Source of the DNA: Pedobacter sp. KBW06
GTDB taxonomy: Bacteria > Bacteroidota > Bacteroidia > Sphingobacteriales > Sphingobacteriaceae
NCBI RefSeq assembly: GCF_003852525.1
Contig: NZ_QAJL01000003.1
Location: forward strand, 1,064,972 to 1,128,971
Length of the DNA stretch: 64,000 nt
Direction: 5' to 3'
The position numbers were made by a program, and so were the translations under genes. Position 1 is the stretch's first letter; the number at the start of each line of letters is the position of its first letter. The notes under the pieces were generated by a model that made no database searches, had not been told where the DNA came from, and saw only the letters and a list, made by a program, of their open reading frames with translations. Below are positions 8,790-17,960 of the stretch, piece after piece.

Positions 8790-9884
8790 TCAATGATATC
8801 CGGCAGGTTCCAGCTGCAATTGTATATTTTCTGTTACGAGGTAAAAATCTTTATACCAATTCACGAAATTCCGCACCCCTTCTGCCACAGAAACCCGGGG
8901 ATGATACCCCATCATTTTTTTCATCGCTGAGATGTCTGCCCAGGTTTTAACGACATCCCCGTTTTGCATCGGCAAGTAGTGTTTATGCGCTACTTTTCCC
9001 AGATTTTTCTCAATCTCTGCAATGAACTCCATCAGGTCTACCGATTGTCCCCTGCCGATATTAAATACGCGGTAAGGTACTTTTGAACTGGCTGGGTTTG
9101 GTTTGAATTCATTCCATTCCGGATTGCTTTCTGCAGGATGGTCAATCACCCGGACAATCCCATCTACAATGTCGTCAATATAGGTGAAATCACGTTTCAT
9201 CATTCCATTGTTAAACACTTCAATGTTTTTATTTTCAAGAATGGCTTTCGTGAACAGGAACAGCGCCATATCCGGTCTTCCCCATGGACCGTAGACCGTG
9301 AAGAACCTCAGCCCTGTAGTTGGAATCTGAAACAAATGACTGTAGGCATGGGCCATCAGCTCATTGCTCTTTTTCGAAGCCGCATATAGAGACACCGGAT
9401 GATCCGCATGTTGAGTCGGGGAAAAAGGCATTTCCTTATTCAGTCCGTAAACACTGGAGGAACTGGCATACACCAGGTGTTTGGTATGGTGCGTTCTGCA
9501 GCATTCCAGAATGTTCAGGAAGCCGGTGATGTTGGATTCCAGATAAGCCCTTGGATTGCTCAAGCTATACCGCACCCCTGCCTGTGCAGCCAGGTTACAT
9601 ACGACATCAAAATGGCAATTTTTAAAGACTTTCTTTAATTTACCGTGGTCTGTAATGTCCAGCTTCACAAACTGATAATTGGGATATTTAGTACTCCTCA
9701 ATTCCTTACCGTATACCAGGTCGGCCCTCATGATGCCCGTTTCCTCCAGCCGCCTGTACTTGAGGTTGACATCATAGTAATCATTAATGCTGTCTATTCC
9801 GACCACCTCATCACCTCTTTCCAACAGGAATTTCGCGAGGTGGAATCCAATAAAACCGGCTGTACCGGTAACCAATACTTTCAT
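8790..9884 (-). CDS. UDP-uronate 4-epimerase (CapI/GAE type SDR)
   Basis: This extended short-chain dehydrogenase/reductase has the NAD motif GTAGFIG (residues 7-13), the 'DSINDYYDVNLKYRRL' segment characteristic of UDP-glucuronate 4-epimerases, a catalytic Tyr167-x3-Lys171 (YAASK) and 'LRFFTVYGPWGRPDMA'. Its 364 residues are normal for the family. It should interconvert UDP-GlcA and UDP-GalA, or the N-acetylated forms given the HexNAc-type dehydrogenase at 26716-28014. The asnB-like gene ends 31 bp before it and is probably co-transcribed. A galacto-configured uronate fits the pectate-lyase-type enzyme encoded next to it. Confidence 0.9.
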   Translation of the reverse strand: MKVLVTGTAGFIGFHLAKFLLERGDEVVGIDSINDYYDVNLKYRRLEETGIMRADLVYGKELRSTKYPNYQFVKLDITDHGKLKKVFKNCHFDVVCNLAAQAGVRYSLSNPRAYLESNITGFLNILECCRTHHTKHLVYASSSSVYGLNKEMPFSPTQHADHPVSLYAASKKSNELMAHAYSHLFQIPTTGLRFFTVYGPWGRPDMALFLFTKAILENKNIEVFNNGMMKRDFTYIDDIVDGIVRVIDHPAESNPEWNEFKPNPASSKVPYRVFNIGRGQSVDLMEFIAEIEKNLGKVAHKHYLPMQNGDVVKTWADISAMKKMMGYHPRVSVAEGVRNFVNWYKDFYLVTENIQLQLEPAGYH

Positions 9885-9915
9885 AACGATCGCTTTAAAT
9901 TATAGATTAAGTAAT

Positions 9916-11757
9916 TCAGGACGACAGGCTTTTATGCCATACTTCCAGACTGAACACACAAAAGAGAATTTTAGCCCTTCTTTCATCAGAAATGCGAACC
10001 TGTCTGGCCATCAGCTGCACAATGAAAGTTTTCCTGATTATTTTAGGATACAAAGCATCTGCTGCCAGCAGGTATTGCTCCATCACTTCCCGGAGCTCAT
10101 GGTCTACCCATTTTTGCAATGGGATTTCAAAACCTCTTTTCGGCTGATCAATCAATTCTGCCGGAAGGTATTTCCGGCCCAGGTCTCTCAGGATAGGTTT
10201 GGTTTGAATGTTTCTGACTTTATAATGATCCGGCAAGCCGGGCGCAAAATCAAGGATTTCCTTGGCCAGAAAGGGACTTCGCCCTTCAATGGAGTGTGCC
10301 ATTGTTGCAATGTCCATTTTTGGCAATAAGCGGCTAAACAACATGGATTCAAAATCCATCAGCAAAATCTTCTTTAAAGGCGATATGGAATAACCGTTAT
10401 ACCGCTCCAGATCCGCGGAAATCGCCAGCATTTGAGGTTTTTCAATAAAGACATCTTCAAAACCGACAAATAAATCTGAAGAAGCAGAACAATAAATCTT
10501 GACCAGATCCGCGTAGCTTGCAAATTTCAACAGCCGGTAACCATAGGTATAAAGGCTCTGTTTCTGATTGGCTACCGGCAGGATTTTAGTCAGAATCCCG
10601 GAACTGATTTTTGTAAACTGACTGGGGTTAAAAAAATCCAGGTGTTTAAAAGGAACATACCTTCGATAACCTCCAAATAACTCATCCGCCCCATCTCCGT
10701 TTAAGACCACCGTAATGTATTTCTTAGCGGCTTTGGCCACATAATAACTGGGAATTGCCGAGTTGTCGGAATTGGGTTCCCCATGATTTGAAATGATCTT
10801 TTCGATATCATTTGCCAGATCGGCAAAATCAATTTCCACCACGGTATGTTCCGTATCGTACTTTTTCGCCACCTTTTCTGCAAGCAGTGATTCATCAAAT
10901 GATCCCGCTACTTTCACGGTAAAAGTCTTGAGCCTGGATTGCTGCTGCGCCGCCATCGCGGTGACCAGTCCACTGTCGATCCCTCCGCTCAAAAAGGAAC
11001 CTACATCCAGGTCCGCGCTTTCTATTCTGCGTTTTACTGCGGTTTTTAAATGCTCGTCCAGCTGGCTTAATGAATCTTCATAATTCAAATGATGCGCATG
11101 CCGATAGGCATCTTCTATCTTAAACCAGGAATGCTGTTCCGACACTCCGGAGCGGGCATCAATCACCAGGTAGTTTCCGTTTTCCAATTCATTGACCAAA
11201 TGGTAAGGCGTTGCTTTCCGGTAATAATGCCCCAGATAGAGGTAATCGGCCATTGCCGCATAATTCACTTCCGGCCGGCAAACGCGGTAAAGGATATTGA
11301 GTTCCGAGGAAAAAACATAACTCGCTCCCTTATTATAAATGTATAAAGGTTTTTTCCCTGCCCTGTCCCTGGCCAGGTACATTTTAAGGTTTATCGTATC
11401 ATACAAAGCGAAGGCAAACATGCCATCAAATTCTTCCAGCATCTTCATTCCTATCTGTTCAAATAACATCAGGATGGTCAGTGTATCGGAATTTGAAGCC
11501 GCCCTGAGGTTATATTTCTGCCTCAGCTCCATGTGGTTGTAGATCTCTCCGTTAAACACGATAACCAGTCCATTGTGCTTCATCGGTTGCTGCCCCGATA
11601 CCGTCAAATCCTGAATGGCCAGTCTGGTATGGTAAAGGTTTACCGGATCCAGGTTGAAACAGCCCTGCTCGTCAGGTCCGCGGTGAAACAACCCTTCAAA
11701 GATCTGTTCCTTCGCGATCGCATGTTCATAATTTAATGTTCCAAAGATTCCACACAT
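9916..11757 (-). CDS. asnB: AsnB-type glutamine-dependent amidotransferase
   Basis: The protein starts MCGIFG, so after Met removal Cys2 is the glutaminase nucleophile, followed by the class II glutamine amidotransferase domain with 'FNGEIYNH'. The C-terminal synthetase domain has the pyrophosphate loop SGGIDSG (about residues 253-259) and 'NGDGADELFGGYRRY'. The 613-aa length is usual. Family members make asparagine, but copies inside polysaccharide clusters (for example WbpS of Pseudomonas O-antigen loci) amidate uronic acids. Its place between a glycosyltransferase (25-bp overlap) and a uronate epimerase favours sugar amidation. A free-asparagine role cannot be excluded. Confidence 0.9.
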   Translation of the reverse strand: MCGIFGTLNYEHAIAKEQIFEGLFHRGPDEQGCFNLDPVNLYHTRLAIQDLTVSGQQPMKHNGLVIVFNGEIYNHMELRQKYNLRAASNSDTLTILMLFEQIGMKMLEEFDGMFAFALYDTINLKMYLARDRAGKKPLYIYNKGASYVFSSELNILYRVCRPEVNYAAMADYLYLGHYYRKATPYHLVNELENGNYLVIDARSGVSEQHSWFKIEDAYRHAHHLNYEDSLSQLDEHLKTAVKRRIESADLDVGSFLSGGIDSGLVTAMAAQQQSRLKTFTVKVAGSFDESLLAEKVAKKYDTEHTVVEIDFADLANDIEKIISNHGEPNSDNSAIPSYYVAKAAKKYITVVLNGDGADELFGGYRRYVPFKHLDFFNPSQFTKISSGILTKILPVANQKQSLYTYGYRLLKFASYADLVKIYCSASSDLFVGFEDVFIEKPQMLAISADLERYNGYSISPLKKILLMDFESMLFSRLLPKMDIATMAHSIEGRSPFLAKEILDFAPGLPDHYKVRNIQTKPILRDLGRKYLPAELIDQPKRGFEIPLQKWVDHELREVMEQYLLAADALYPKIIRKTFIVQLMARQVRISDERRAKILFCVFSLEVWHKSLSS

Positions 11758-12827
11758 CGCGATTCCGTTTTTTCAATCAGTGCTTTCCATTGCTCCATCA
11801 CTACGGCTTCAGAAAATTCGGCTTCAATGTATTGCCTTCCCCTTTCGCCGAGTTCTTTCCGCTCTGCCTCCGTAATATTCATGACCTTTAACAGCTTGCC
11901 TGCCAAGTCGTATTCATCCTGTTTTTCAAATAAAAAACCACAGTTCACCGCAGTCAGCAGTTCCCTATTCCCGTCAATATCGCTCACCAGTACCGGTAAA
12001 GCATGCGCCATCGCCTCCAGCACTGCATTGGGCATTCCCTCCGAGAAGGAAGAGAGTACAAAAGCATCTGACTGTTTCAGAAAAATTGAGGCGTCCGGCC
12101 TAAAACCAATCAGGTTTACCCGCTCCTGAATGTTCAGCTCTTCGATCATCTGATAGGGCCAGCTTACGCCGCCCAGTTCCCCGATAATATCCACACTAAA
12201 GTTCCGGTCTTTGATCAGTGCAATCGCTTTAAACAAGGTTGGATAATCTTTATTCCACCTGAAATGCCCTACACAAACCCATTTAAAAACCTCCCCTCTT
12301 TCTACTGCCGGCGAAATCTCCTCAGGAATAAAAATGCCGTTATGAATCACCATTCCTTGCTTTAAGCGGGGATTCCTGCTTTCAAAATTACTTTTAGAAG
12401 CCGCTGAATTATAGACCACTGCATCATCCAATCCCGTGGTCATTTTAAATGGCACAAACCATTTTGCCGGGAGGACAGAAATTCTGATGCTCGAGATGAG
12501 CTTAAACTTTAAGTTCATTTTCAACAAACGGGCAAAAATGATGGCGATAAACATAAAGGCAATCAGCACATCCGGTTTAAATTTTTTTACCCTTCCATAG
12601 AGCAGCCGGAGATTGGACATAAAATGCGCAGACCAGCTTTTCAAAAACACCACTTCCAGCCCGGATTTTTCGAGTACTTCCTTAAATTCATCTATAGGTT
12701 TCAGCGAAATGATCAGTACCTGCTCCCCTTCCGATTTCAGAAAAAGTGCCAGCTTTAACAATTGCGTTTCTGCGCCACCTTTACTCATGGAAGGGGTCAG
12801 TAAAATCACACGTTTGGGAGCTTTCAT
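11733..12827 (-). CDS. Glycosyltransferase family 4 (GT-B)
   Basis: This is a 364-residue GT-B glycosyltransferase. The N terminus 'SMSKGGAETQLLKLA' is the glycine-rich acceptor loop. 'LSSFSEGMPNAVLEAMAHALPV' is the nucleotide-sugar region of family GT4. It overlaps the upstream ATP-grasp gene by an ATGA junction and the downstream asnB gene by 25 bp, so the three are translationally coupled. Sugar specificity cannot be predicted. Confidence 0.9.
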   Translation of the reverse strand: MKAPKRVILLTPSMSKGGAETQLLKLALFLKSEGEQVLIISLKPIDEFKEVLEKSGLEVVFLKSWSAHFMSNLRLLYGRVKKFKPDVLIAFMFIAIIFARLLKMNLKFKLISSIRISVLPAKWFVPFKMTTGLDDAVVYNSAASKSNFESRNPRLKQGMVIHNGIFIPEEISPAVERGEVFKWVCVGHFRWNKDYPTLFKAIALIKDRNFSVDIIGELGGVSWPYQMIEELNIQERVNLIGFRPDASIFLKQSDAFVLSSFSEGMPNAVLEAMAHALPVLVSDIDGNRELLTAVNCGFLFEKQDEYDLAGKLLKVMNITEAERKELGERGRQYIEAEFSEAVVMEQWKALIEKTESRCVESLEH

Positions 12828-13879
12828 AAAGCAGATGCCGATAGGTAAGCTTTCACCTGTTTCTGTTTAATCCTGAACACCACATCTACATATTTCGCAT
12901 CCCAGGAATTGAAAAGACTGAAGTGTTGTTTATAAAAAGCATAAGCCTTTTTCCTGACTTCCATTTTTGGGTTCGGTTGATAAAAAGGACTCACCTCCAG
13001 ATAAATAGGCTCTGTACTGAGGTCATCGTCCTGCCAGGTAATGTCGAAAGCTCCGGTGGTCAGTTCCAGCGAACGGAAAGTATCGATAATGTGCTGTCTC
13101 CAGTGCTCCGGAAAAGAATCAAAATCAACTTCACTGCCATAACTTGTCGATGTTGGCTTCCATTCTTTGTCTTTATTGATCCGCCAGTAATGGAGTACAA
13201 TTTCCCCATCCACCAGAATGACCCGCAGGTCTTTCCGCATATTGATCAGTTCCTGGGCAATGATGTGTCTGTTCTTTCTGATAAAATCGGGATTAGCAAC
13301 CAGTCTGGCGAGGTCAGCATAGCTGGCAATCTTGAACAGCCCTTCAGCAGAGCAGGAATGTTCTGCCTTAATCAGGTAGGGGAATTTTATTTTTGCATGT
13401 AGCAGGTGTTTCATGGAATCAAAAATCCTGGTCCTCGGTTCATGAACTTTCGCCATATAAAAGCGCTGGTGCATATAGGTTTTATTTTCCCAGAAAATCG
13501 TCTCACACTGTTTTGGAAAGACCTCATTTCCCTGAATTTCCAGCTGCCGGGTGATGTGTAATAAAATATTGGTATAATCGTCGAAACCATAAATATTGTA
13601 CCTGTTGTTGATGGAAAAGAAAATCTTCTTGTCGTGGTATTTGCCGATTTTTTTTCCGGTCACCATTCTGAATTCTTTATTTTCTGCCACCAGGCCGGCA
13701 ATTGTGGCCATGTCCCAGATAAAAGCATCCGATCCGAAATAAAGGAGCGAGAGGTTGGGAATCCAGATGAGGATCTCGCTTTTGGAATGGTAAAGTTTCC
13801 AGAACCTGATCCATTTAATGCTGACAATAATCTGAAAAATTCTCGCAAGTCTTTTGAGTATCCTGGTGATCGATTTCAT
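12824..13879 (-). CDS. ATP-grasp fold ligase, putative polysaccharide amidoligase
   Basis: This 351-residue cytoplasmic protein reads as an ATP-grasp (RimK/tubulin-ligase-like) enzyme. It has a Lys171 in 'PYLIKAEH', a hinge Glu210 in 'IIAQELIN', Arg219 in 'DLRVILVDGEIV', and the Mg-binding acidic pair Asp279 ('GAFDITWQ') and Glu295 ('YLEVSPFYQPN'). Such enzymes join a carboxylate, activated as acyl phosphate, to an amine. It abuts the HAD phosphatase gene with no gap and follows the HisC-like gene. In the Campylobacter jejuni capsule an analogous set makes an amino alcohol and amide-links it to glucuronate. The same role is proposed here. The family call is fairly secure and the substrate is inferred. 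Confidence 0.72.
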   Translation of the reverse strand: MKSITRILKRLARIFQIIVSIKWIRFWKLYHSKSEILIWIPNLSLLYFGSDAFIWDMATIAGLVAENKEFRMVTGKKIGKYHDKKIFFSINNRYNIYGFDDYTNILLHITRQLEIQGNEVFPKQCETIFWENKTYMHQRFYMAKVHEPRTRIFDSMKHLLHAKIKFPYLIKAEHSCSAEGLFKIASYADLARLVANPDFIRKNRHIIAQELINMRKDLRVILVDGEIVLHYWRINKDKEWKPTSTSYGSEVDFDSFPEHWRQHIIDTFRSLELTTGAFDITWQDDDLSTEPIYLEVSPFYQPNPKMEVRKKAYAFYKQHFSLFNSWDAKYVDVVFRIKQKQVKAYLSASAL

Positions 13880-14425
13880 CTATTTGTTGTTTGAGTTGAT
13901 TAATTCTATTTCTTTAATGCCCAGATAGGTAATCGGAAGGCCACTTATGTCCTGAATCAGTTCATCGTATAGTTTCATCTCGCCATACTCATGGTTATAA
14001 CTCAGGTCATCAATATAGACGACAGGGAGCCCCATTGAAATCAGGGTTTTGATATAATACATTTTGTCCGCAGCACGGGCGACAAGGATCAGGTCGCAAC
14101 CCTCAAGCCCACAGGACCGCAGCCATTCTTGCGTAGTCCGGTAACTCAGGAAGCTTCTTGCGGAGATAAAGATCACTTTTGCTTCTTTTCGCTTGCAGAC
14201 AATGAGCTTACGCATACCCAGAAATACCGATAAAGAGCGATACCTGTCTTGCTCCTTATCGTACACCAGCTCTTGTAGTGATGGCCAGGTATCCGCAAGC
14301 GTATTGTCTATGTCTACGAGATAAACAGGAACCGAGGGTTTCAGGTTAGCCTTGATCCTGTGGAATTTCAATTTAAATAAACGGCTGAAAAAGCCGTAAT
14401 AGATCATCTTAAACAGCCCTTTCAT
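13880..14425 (-). CDS. HAD-superfamily phosphatase (polynucleotide-phosphatase-like)
   Basis: The 181-residue protein carries HAD motif I in 'VYLVDIDNTLAD' (Asp38, Asp40), motif II in 'VIFISARS', and a motif IV acidic pair in 'VVYIDDLSY'. The lack of a large cap domain suggests a small phosphorylated substrate. It overlaps the HisC-like gene by 17 bp and abuts the ATP-grasp gene. That order (PLP enzyme, phosphatase, ligase) suggests that it removes the phosphate from an amino-alcohol phosphate before ligation. The N-terminal 30 basic residues are not part of the core fold. Confidence 0.8.
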   Translation of the reverse strand: MKGLFKMIYYGFFSRLFKLKFHRIKANLKPSVPVYLVDIDNTLADTWPSLQELVYDKEQDRYRSLSVFLGMRKLIVCKRKEAKVIFISARSFLSYRTTQEWLRSCGLEGCDLILVARAADKMYYIKTLISMGLPVVYIDDLSYNHEYGEMKLYDELIQDISGLPITYLGIKEIELINSNNK

Positions 14426-15614
14426 CGATCAGGTCTAAAACAAAGTTCATTTCCATACATGATTTTAAGCTTTCGATGATGTAATTGTTTTCTGTTCTCG
14501 AACGCGAGGCCAGCCTGATGAACTGCCCTTCCAGTCCGATTTTATCATCACAGGTCCGGATATAGATGCCATAGGTAATCAACAGCTTGGCGACAAATTC
14601 TGAAGCCATGATGCCATTGGTCAATTCAATGAGCACAAAATTCGCCATGCTTGGATAAACCTTAATGTAAGGGAGCTGCCGGAGTTCTTTGATAAATTCC
14701 AGCGTTTCTACAATGTATTTTACGCGGAGGATATCATACCTCATGGCAAAGTCGCTCCTGGCATACAACCTGAAAAAGTATTCCGCCAGTCCGTTGGAAT
14801 TCCAGAGGTAACCGTTGTTCAGCAGTTGCTGAACATATTCCTGCCTCATGATGCCATATCCTGCCCGGATTCCGGCCACACCAAAATCCTTAGACATGCT
14901 CTTAATGACAATCAGGTTTGGGTTTTCCTCCACCAGACTGGCCAGAGAAACCAGCTGATAGCTTTTACTCTCATACGCAAAATGGATAAAACTTTCATCT
15001 ACGATGATGTTCTTTACAAACCACAATTCGTCCAGAATGCGCTGTACATCGACCACCCTGATGTAAGCCCCATTAGGGTTATTGGGGTTGATGAGGACAA
15101 TCGTATCCGGCCGGTGAAACTTGACTTTCGCAATGTAATGCTCCACATCCAGGCTGTAATCTTCTGCTTTGGAAAGTTCATTATAAATCACTTCCACCCC
15201 TTCTTTCACGTACTCGTAATACGAAGAAAAAGTAGGGATATTGATCATGATCTTTTGCTCGGTAAAGTTGTGGATCACGGCCTGGATGATCTCAATAGCA
15301 CCATTTCCGATAAAAATCTGCTTAGGATTGATCGCCAGGAATTCGGCCAGAATTTCAGCAATCACGCTATTCTGTGAAGGATAACACTCGAGCAGGTCTC
15401 TGATCTTTCCGGTTTCCAGGATTTCCTTATTGAAATATTCAATAAACAGATCTGTTGCATAAGGGTTGGACAGAAAGCAGGCGTCGATTTTAATTTCCAC
15501 CTCGGGAAGCTTTTGCCTGAAGGTAAAAATGCCAGGTGAATGTGATCCCGCTTCATTTTTTAAGATTTCCAGTTTTTTGACAACTATCAATTCTTCATCA
15601 GTAAATTTCATCAT
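14409..15614 (-). CDS. HisC/CobD-like class I/II PLP-dependent enzyme
   Basis: The 401-residue protein has the fold-type I signature set: 'NPNNPNGAY' (about 176-184), Asp206 in 'IIVDESFIHF', and Lys242 in 'SMSKDFGVAGIRAGYG' as the PLP Schiff base. Closest families are histidinol-phosphate aminotransferase and threonine-/serine-phosphate decarboxylase (CobD). These two cannot be told apart by eye. The operon lacks histidine genes, so a polysaccharide role is likely, such as making a phosphorylated amino alcohol (serinol, ethanolamine or aminopropanol phosphate). There are tandem ATG codons at 15614 and 15611, and either could be used. Confidence 0.82.
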   Translation of the reverse strand: MMKFTDEELIVVKKLEILKNEAGSHSPGIFTFRQKLPEVEIKIDACFLSNPYATDLFIEYFNKEILETGKIRDLLECYPSQNSVIAEILAEFLAINPKQIFIGNGAIEIIQAVIHNFTEQKIMINIPTFSSYYEYVKEGVEVIYNELSKAEDYSLDVEHYIAKVKFHRPDTIVLINPNNPNGAYIRVVDVQRILDELWFVKNIIVDESFIHFAYESKSYQLVSLASLVEENPNLIVIKSMSKDFGVAGIRAGYGIMRQEYVQQLLNNGYLWNSNGLAEYFFRLYARSDFAMRYDILRVKYIVETLEFIKELRQLPYIKVYPSMANFVLIELTNGIMASEFVAKLLITYGIYIRTCDDKIGLEGQFIRLASRSRTENNYIIESLKSCMEMNFVLDLIDERAV

Positions 15615-15635
15615 CTTGTTTCGGTATTGAATGGT

Positions 15636-16775
15636 TCAACAATAGAGTTCCCGAACTTTATGCTCCGATAAGTTCATGGCAATCGCATACACTTTTAAAT
15701 GCTTGCAAGCAGAAATACCAATGGTATATTTCTTTTCATAATCTTTTTTTAAATTCTCCTTTATAAGGACCTTATCCGAACTGTATAAGGCCTGTTTTAA
15801 AGCGTCATAATAAGCCGCTGTACTGACATCCTCGCTTAAAAAACCGGTAACACCGGTACTGATCATTTCATTCATACCGCCGATGGGCGTGCATACGGGA
15901 ATACATCCCACAGACATCGCCTCGATCAGGGAGATCGGCATTCCTTCCCAGGTGCTCGACAAGCAGAAGGCATCTGCGATACTCAGGTAATCCCCTACAT
16001 TTTTCTTTCCGCCCAGAAACTCAATATGGTCATCTGCACCGACCTGTTTTTTCAGACGCTGGTACAATTTCTCGTCTTTCACTTCCCCGATCAGGAGCAA
16101 TCGGCAAGGCCTGAGCTCCGTTTCATTGATTTTCTGAACCACCTCAATCAGGAGTTTCTGGTTCTTTTCCGGAGAAATCCGGCCGATATGAACGAGTAGA
16201 AAACCAGATCCCGCCCCTTTATATTTCCTGAGCAGTTCCTCCCGCTCTTCTGTCATCTGCATTGGAGGCCGCGCATTTTCAATCACCACATCATTCCTCA
16301 ACCGGTAATACTCCCGGTAAGATTTACTGCAATTGCCGGAGATGGTTACCGGGATCACTTTATTCCTTTTATAAAACAGCTTGCGGAACAGCTTCAACAT
16401 TCGTCCGGGACATTCCGCTTCTGCCAGGTTATGTATCGTATGAAAAAAAATAGTATCATTTCTATCCAGGCGGTACAACAGCAGATACTCGCTGCTATTT
16501 TGATGACTGTGTACAATATCAGGTGCCTGAGCCTTTAGCCAGGCCGTGAGTTTCATCAGTACCGACCAGCTGAATCCGCTTTTCTTTTCAAAAGAAACAT
16601 AGGTTACCCGATCGTCTATCTCTCCAATAAAGCTGTCTTCTTTCGCGTTTCCGCAGAGCGAAACGAGTATAATCTCGTACTCCGGTTTACAGGACATTTC
16701 ATTACAAAGGTCGATCACGAAGCGCTCCGCACCTCCCCTGGCGAGGTTACCGATGATGTGTATGATCTTAGACAT
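15636..16775 (-). CDS. Glycosyltransferase family 4 (GT-B)
   Basis: The frame opens at 16874, but the first 33 codons overlap the Wzy-like gene heavily. The ATG at 16775 starts directly at 'MSKIIHIIGNLARGGAERF', the standard GT4 N terminus, and overlaps the previous stop by 8 bp (ATGTCTAA), so it is chosen (379 aa). The C-terminal domain shows 'HIGRISPEKNQKLLIE' and 'LSSTWEGMPISLIEAMSVG', the donor-binding region. The acceptor and sugar are unknown. Confidence 0.9.
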   Translation of the reverse strand: MSKIIHIIGNLARGGAERFVIDLCNEMSCKPEYEIILVSLCGNAKEDSFIGEIDDRVTYVSFEKKSGFSWSVLMKLTAWLKAQAPDIVHSHQNSSEYLLLYRLDRNDTIFFHTIHNLAEAECPGRMLKLFRKLFYKRNKVIPVTISGNCSKSYREYYRLRNDVVIENARPPMQMTEEREELLRKYKGAGSGFLLVHIGRISPEKNQKLLIEVVQKINETELRPCRLLLIGEVKDEKLYQRLKKQVGADDHIEFLGGKKNVGDYLSIADAFCLSSTWEGMPISLIEAMSVGCIPVCTPIGGMNEMISTGVTGFLSEDVSTAAYYDALKQALYSSDKVLIKENLKKDYEKKYTIGISACKHLKVYAIAMNLSEHKVRELYC

Positions 16776-17955
16776 GAGCTTCTTTTTGTCGTTGGTACAG
16801 GTGAAGGATACTGAAATAGAGAAAAACCGTTGGCCCGTCTGCACTGATGAGCCATGGGTTATGCGAAAGCGCATTCACGGAAACCCCTAAAAAAGAGAAA
16901 CAGAGACAGGCCAGCATGGCATTTTCCGGTTCCCTAAGGTGATGAAAGACATAGATACAGGCCTTTCCCACCCGATAATAAATCGCCGCCAGCAAACCCA
17001 ATCCCAGAAAAGGGCCGAGGTAAGTGAAAAATATCAGGTAAGCATTATGAGAAGTAATCCCCGAAGAAAACACGTAATCCCGGTAAATCACATCGCTCCA
17101 GTTTTTGCCGTAAAAAATCAGCCCATAAGGGTAATCCGTATAGATGCGCAGGTTTTCTTCGGCCAGGTTGGAGCGGTTGTATGCCGCATCGTTATGGTTG
17201 TTCTTCGTTAGTATATTATTGTAGGAATCCAGGTTGTCTTTGAGTACATAATTGTATAACAGTCCGCAAACCAATACCATCAAGGCAATAACCAGAACCG
17301 CTCTGAAACGGTAGTACAATACCAGAAACAAAAAGGTTGCCCCCACAAATCCGACAAATACTGAACGTTGCATCCCCAGAAAAACAAAGAGCAGACAGCC
17401 TCCTAAAGCAATTCCTTTGACGATCAAAGGCGTTTTAAAAGCACAGGTGCAAATGAAAGCGAAAGGAACCAATGCCGCCAGCTGGTAACCATAAGAAAAC
17501 TGACTGAGTGCAATTCCCGCCGGGCTTTGTAAAATCCGATCCCCCATAATCAGCTCCCTCAGGGTATCCATCTCTCCATAATAATGATTGAGGACCATCA
17601 CGATAGAAGAAAAGAACAATAAACCATAAAACAACCAAACTGAAACATTGAACCTCCGCTCGCTATTGCCCACAAAATAGTTAAAATAGAAAGCACAGAT
17701 CATGATGCACAGGATGTTGGCCGCAAAACTATTGACTTCCGAAAGGCCGATTACATAGTAGAAAAATAAGGCCAGACAAAGCAGGATGAGCTCCCTTCCA
17801 TATTGGAACTTAACCGCTCCTTTTTCCCGGAATAAAAATACCAGTGGAAAGCAGAACAGAAAGGGGGCAGGGATCCGGAATACATCCGTCAGGAAGATCC
17901 CGAAGGCCAATGTTCCCAGATAAAACATCATGAGCAGTGTGACAATTAATTTCAT
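16768..17955 (-). CDS. Wzy-like O-antigen/polysaccharide polymerase, integral membrane
   Basis: The 395-residue protein is almost entirely hydrophobic, with about ten predicted transmembrane helices and one larger periplasmic loop (around 'DNLDSYNNILTKNNHNDAAYNRSNLAEENLRIY' in position, near residues 235-285). This is the layout of O-antigen ligase/Wzy polymerases, which join lipid-linked repeat units at the periplasmic face. Such proteins diverge strongly in sequence, so the call rests on topology, the conserved 'SHNAYL' segment after the loop, and the operon context. No other polymerase candidate exists in the window. Confidence 0.8.
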   Translation of the reverse strand: MKLIVTLLMMFYLGTLAFGIFLTDVFRIPAPFLFCFPLVFLFREKGAVKFQYGRELILLCLALFFYYVIGLSEVNSFAANILCIMICAFYFNYFVGNSERRFNVSVWLFYGLLFFSSIVMVLNHYYGEMDTLRELIMGDRILQSPAGIALSQFSYGYQLAALVPFAFICTCAFKTPLIVKGIALGGCLLFVFLGMQRSVFVGFVGATFLFLVLYYRFRAVLVIALMVLVCGLLYNYVLKDNLDSYNNILTKNNHNDAAYNRSNLAEENLRIYTDYPYGLIFYGKNWSDVIYRDYVFSSGITSHNAYLIFFTYLGPFLGLGLLAAIYYRVGKACIYVFHHLREPENAMLACLCFSFLGVSVNALSHNPWLISADGPTVFLYFSILHLYQRQKEAHV

Positions 17956-17960
17956 AGAAA

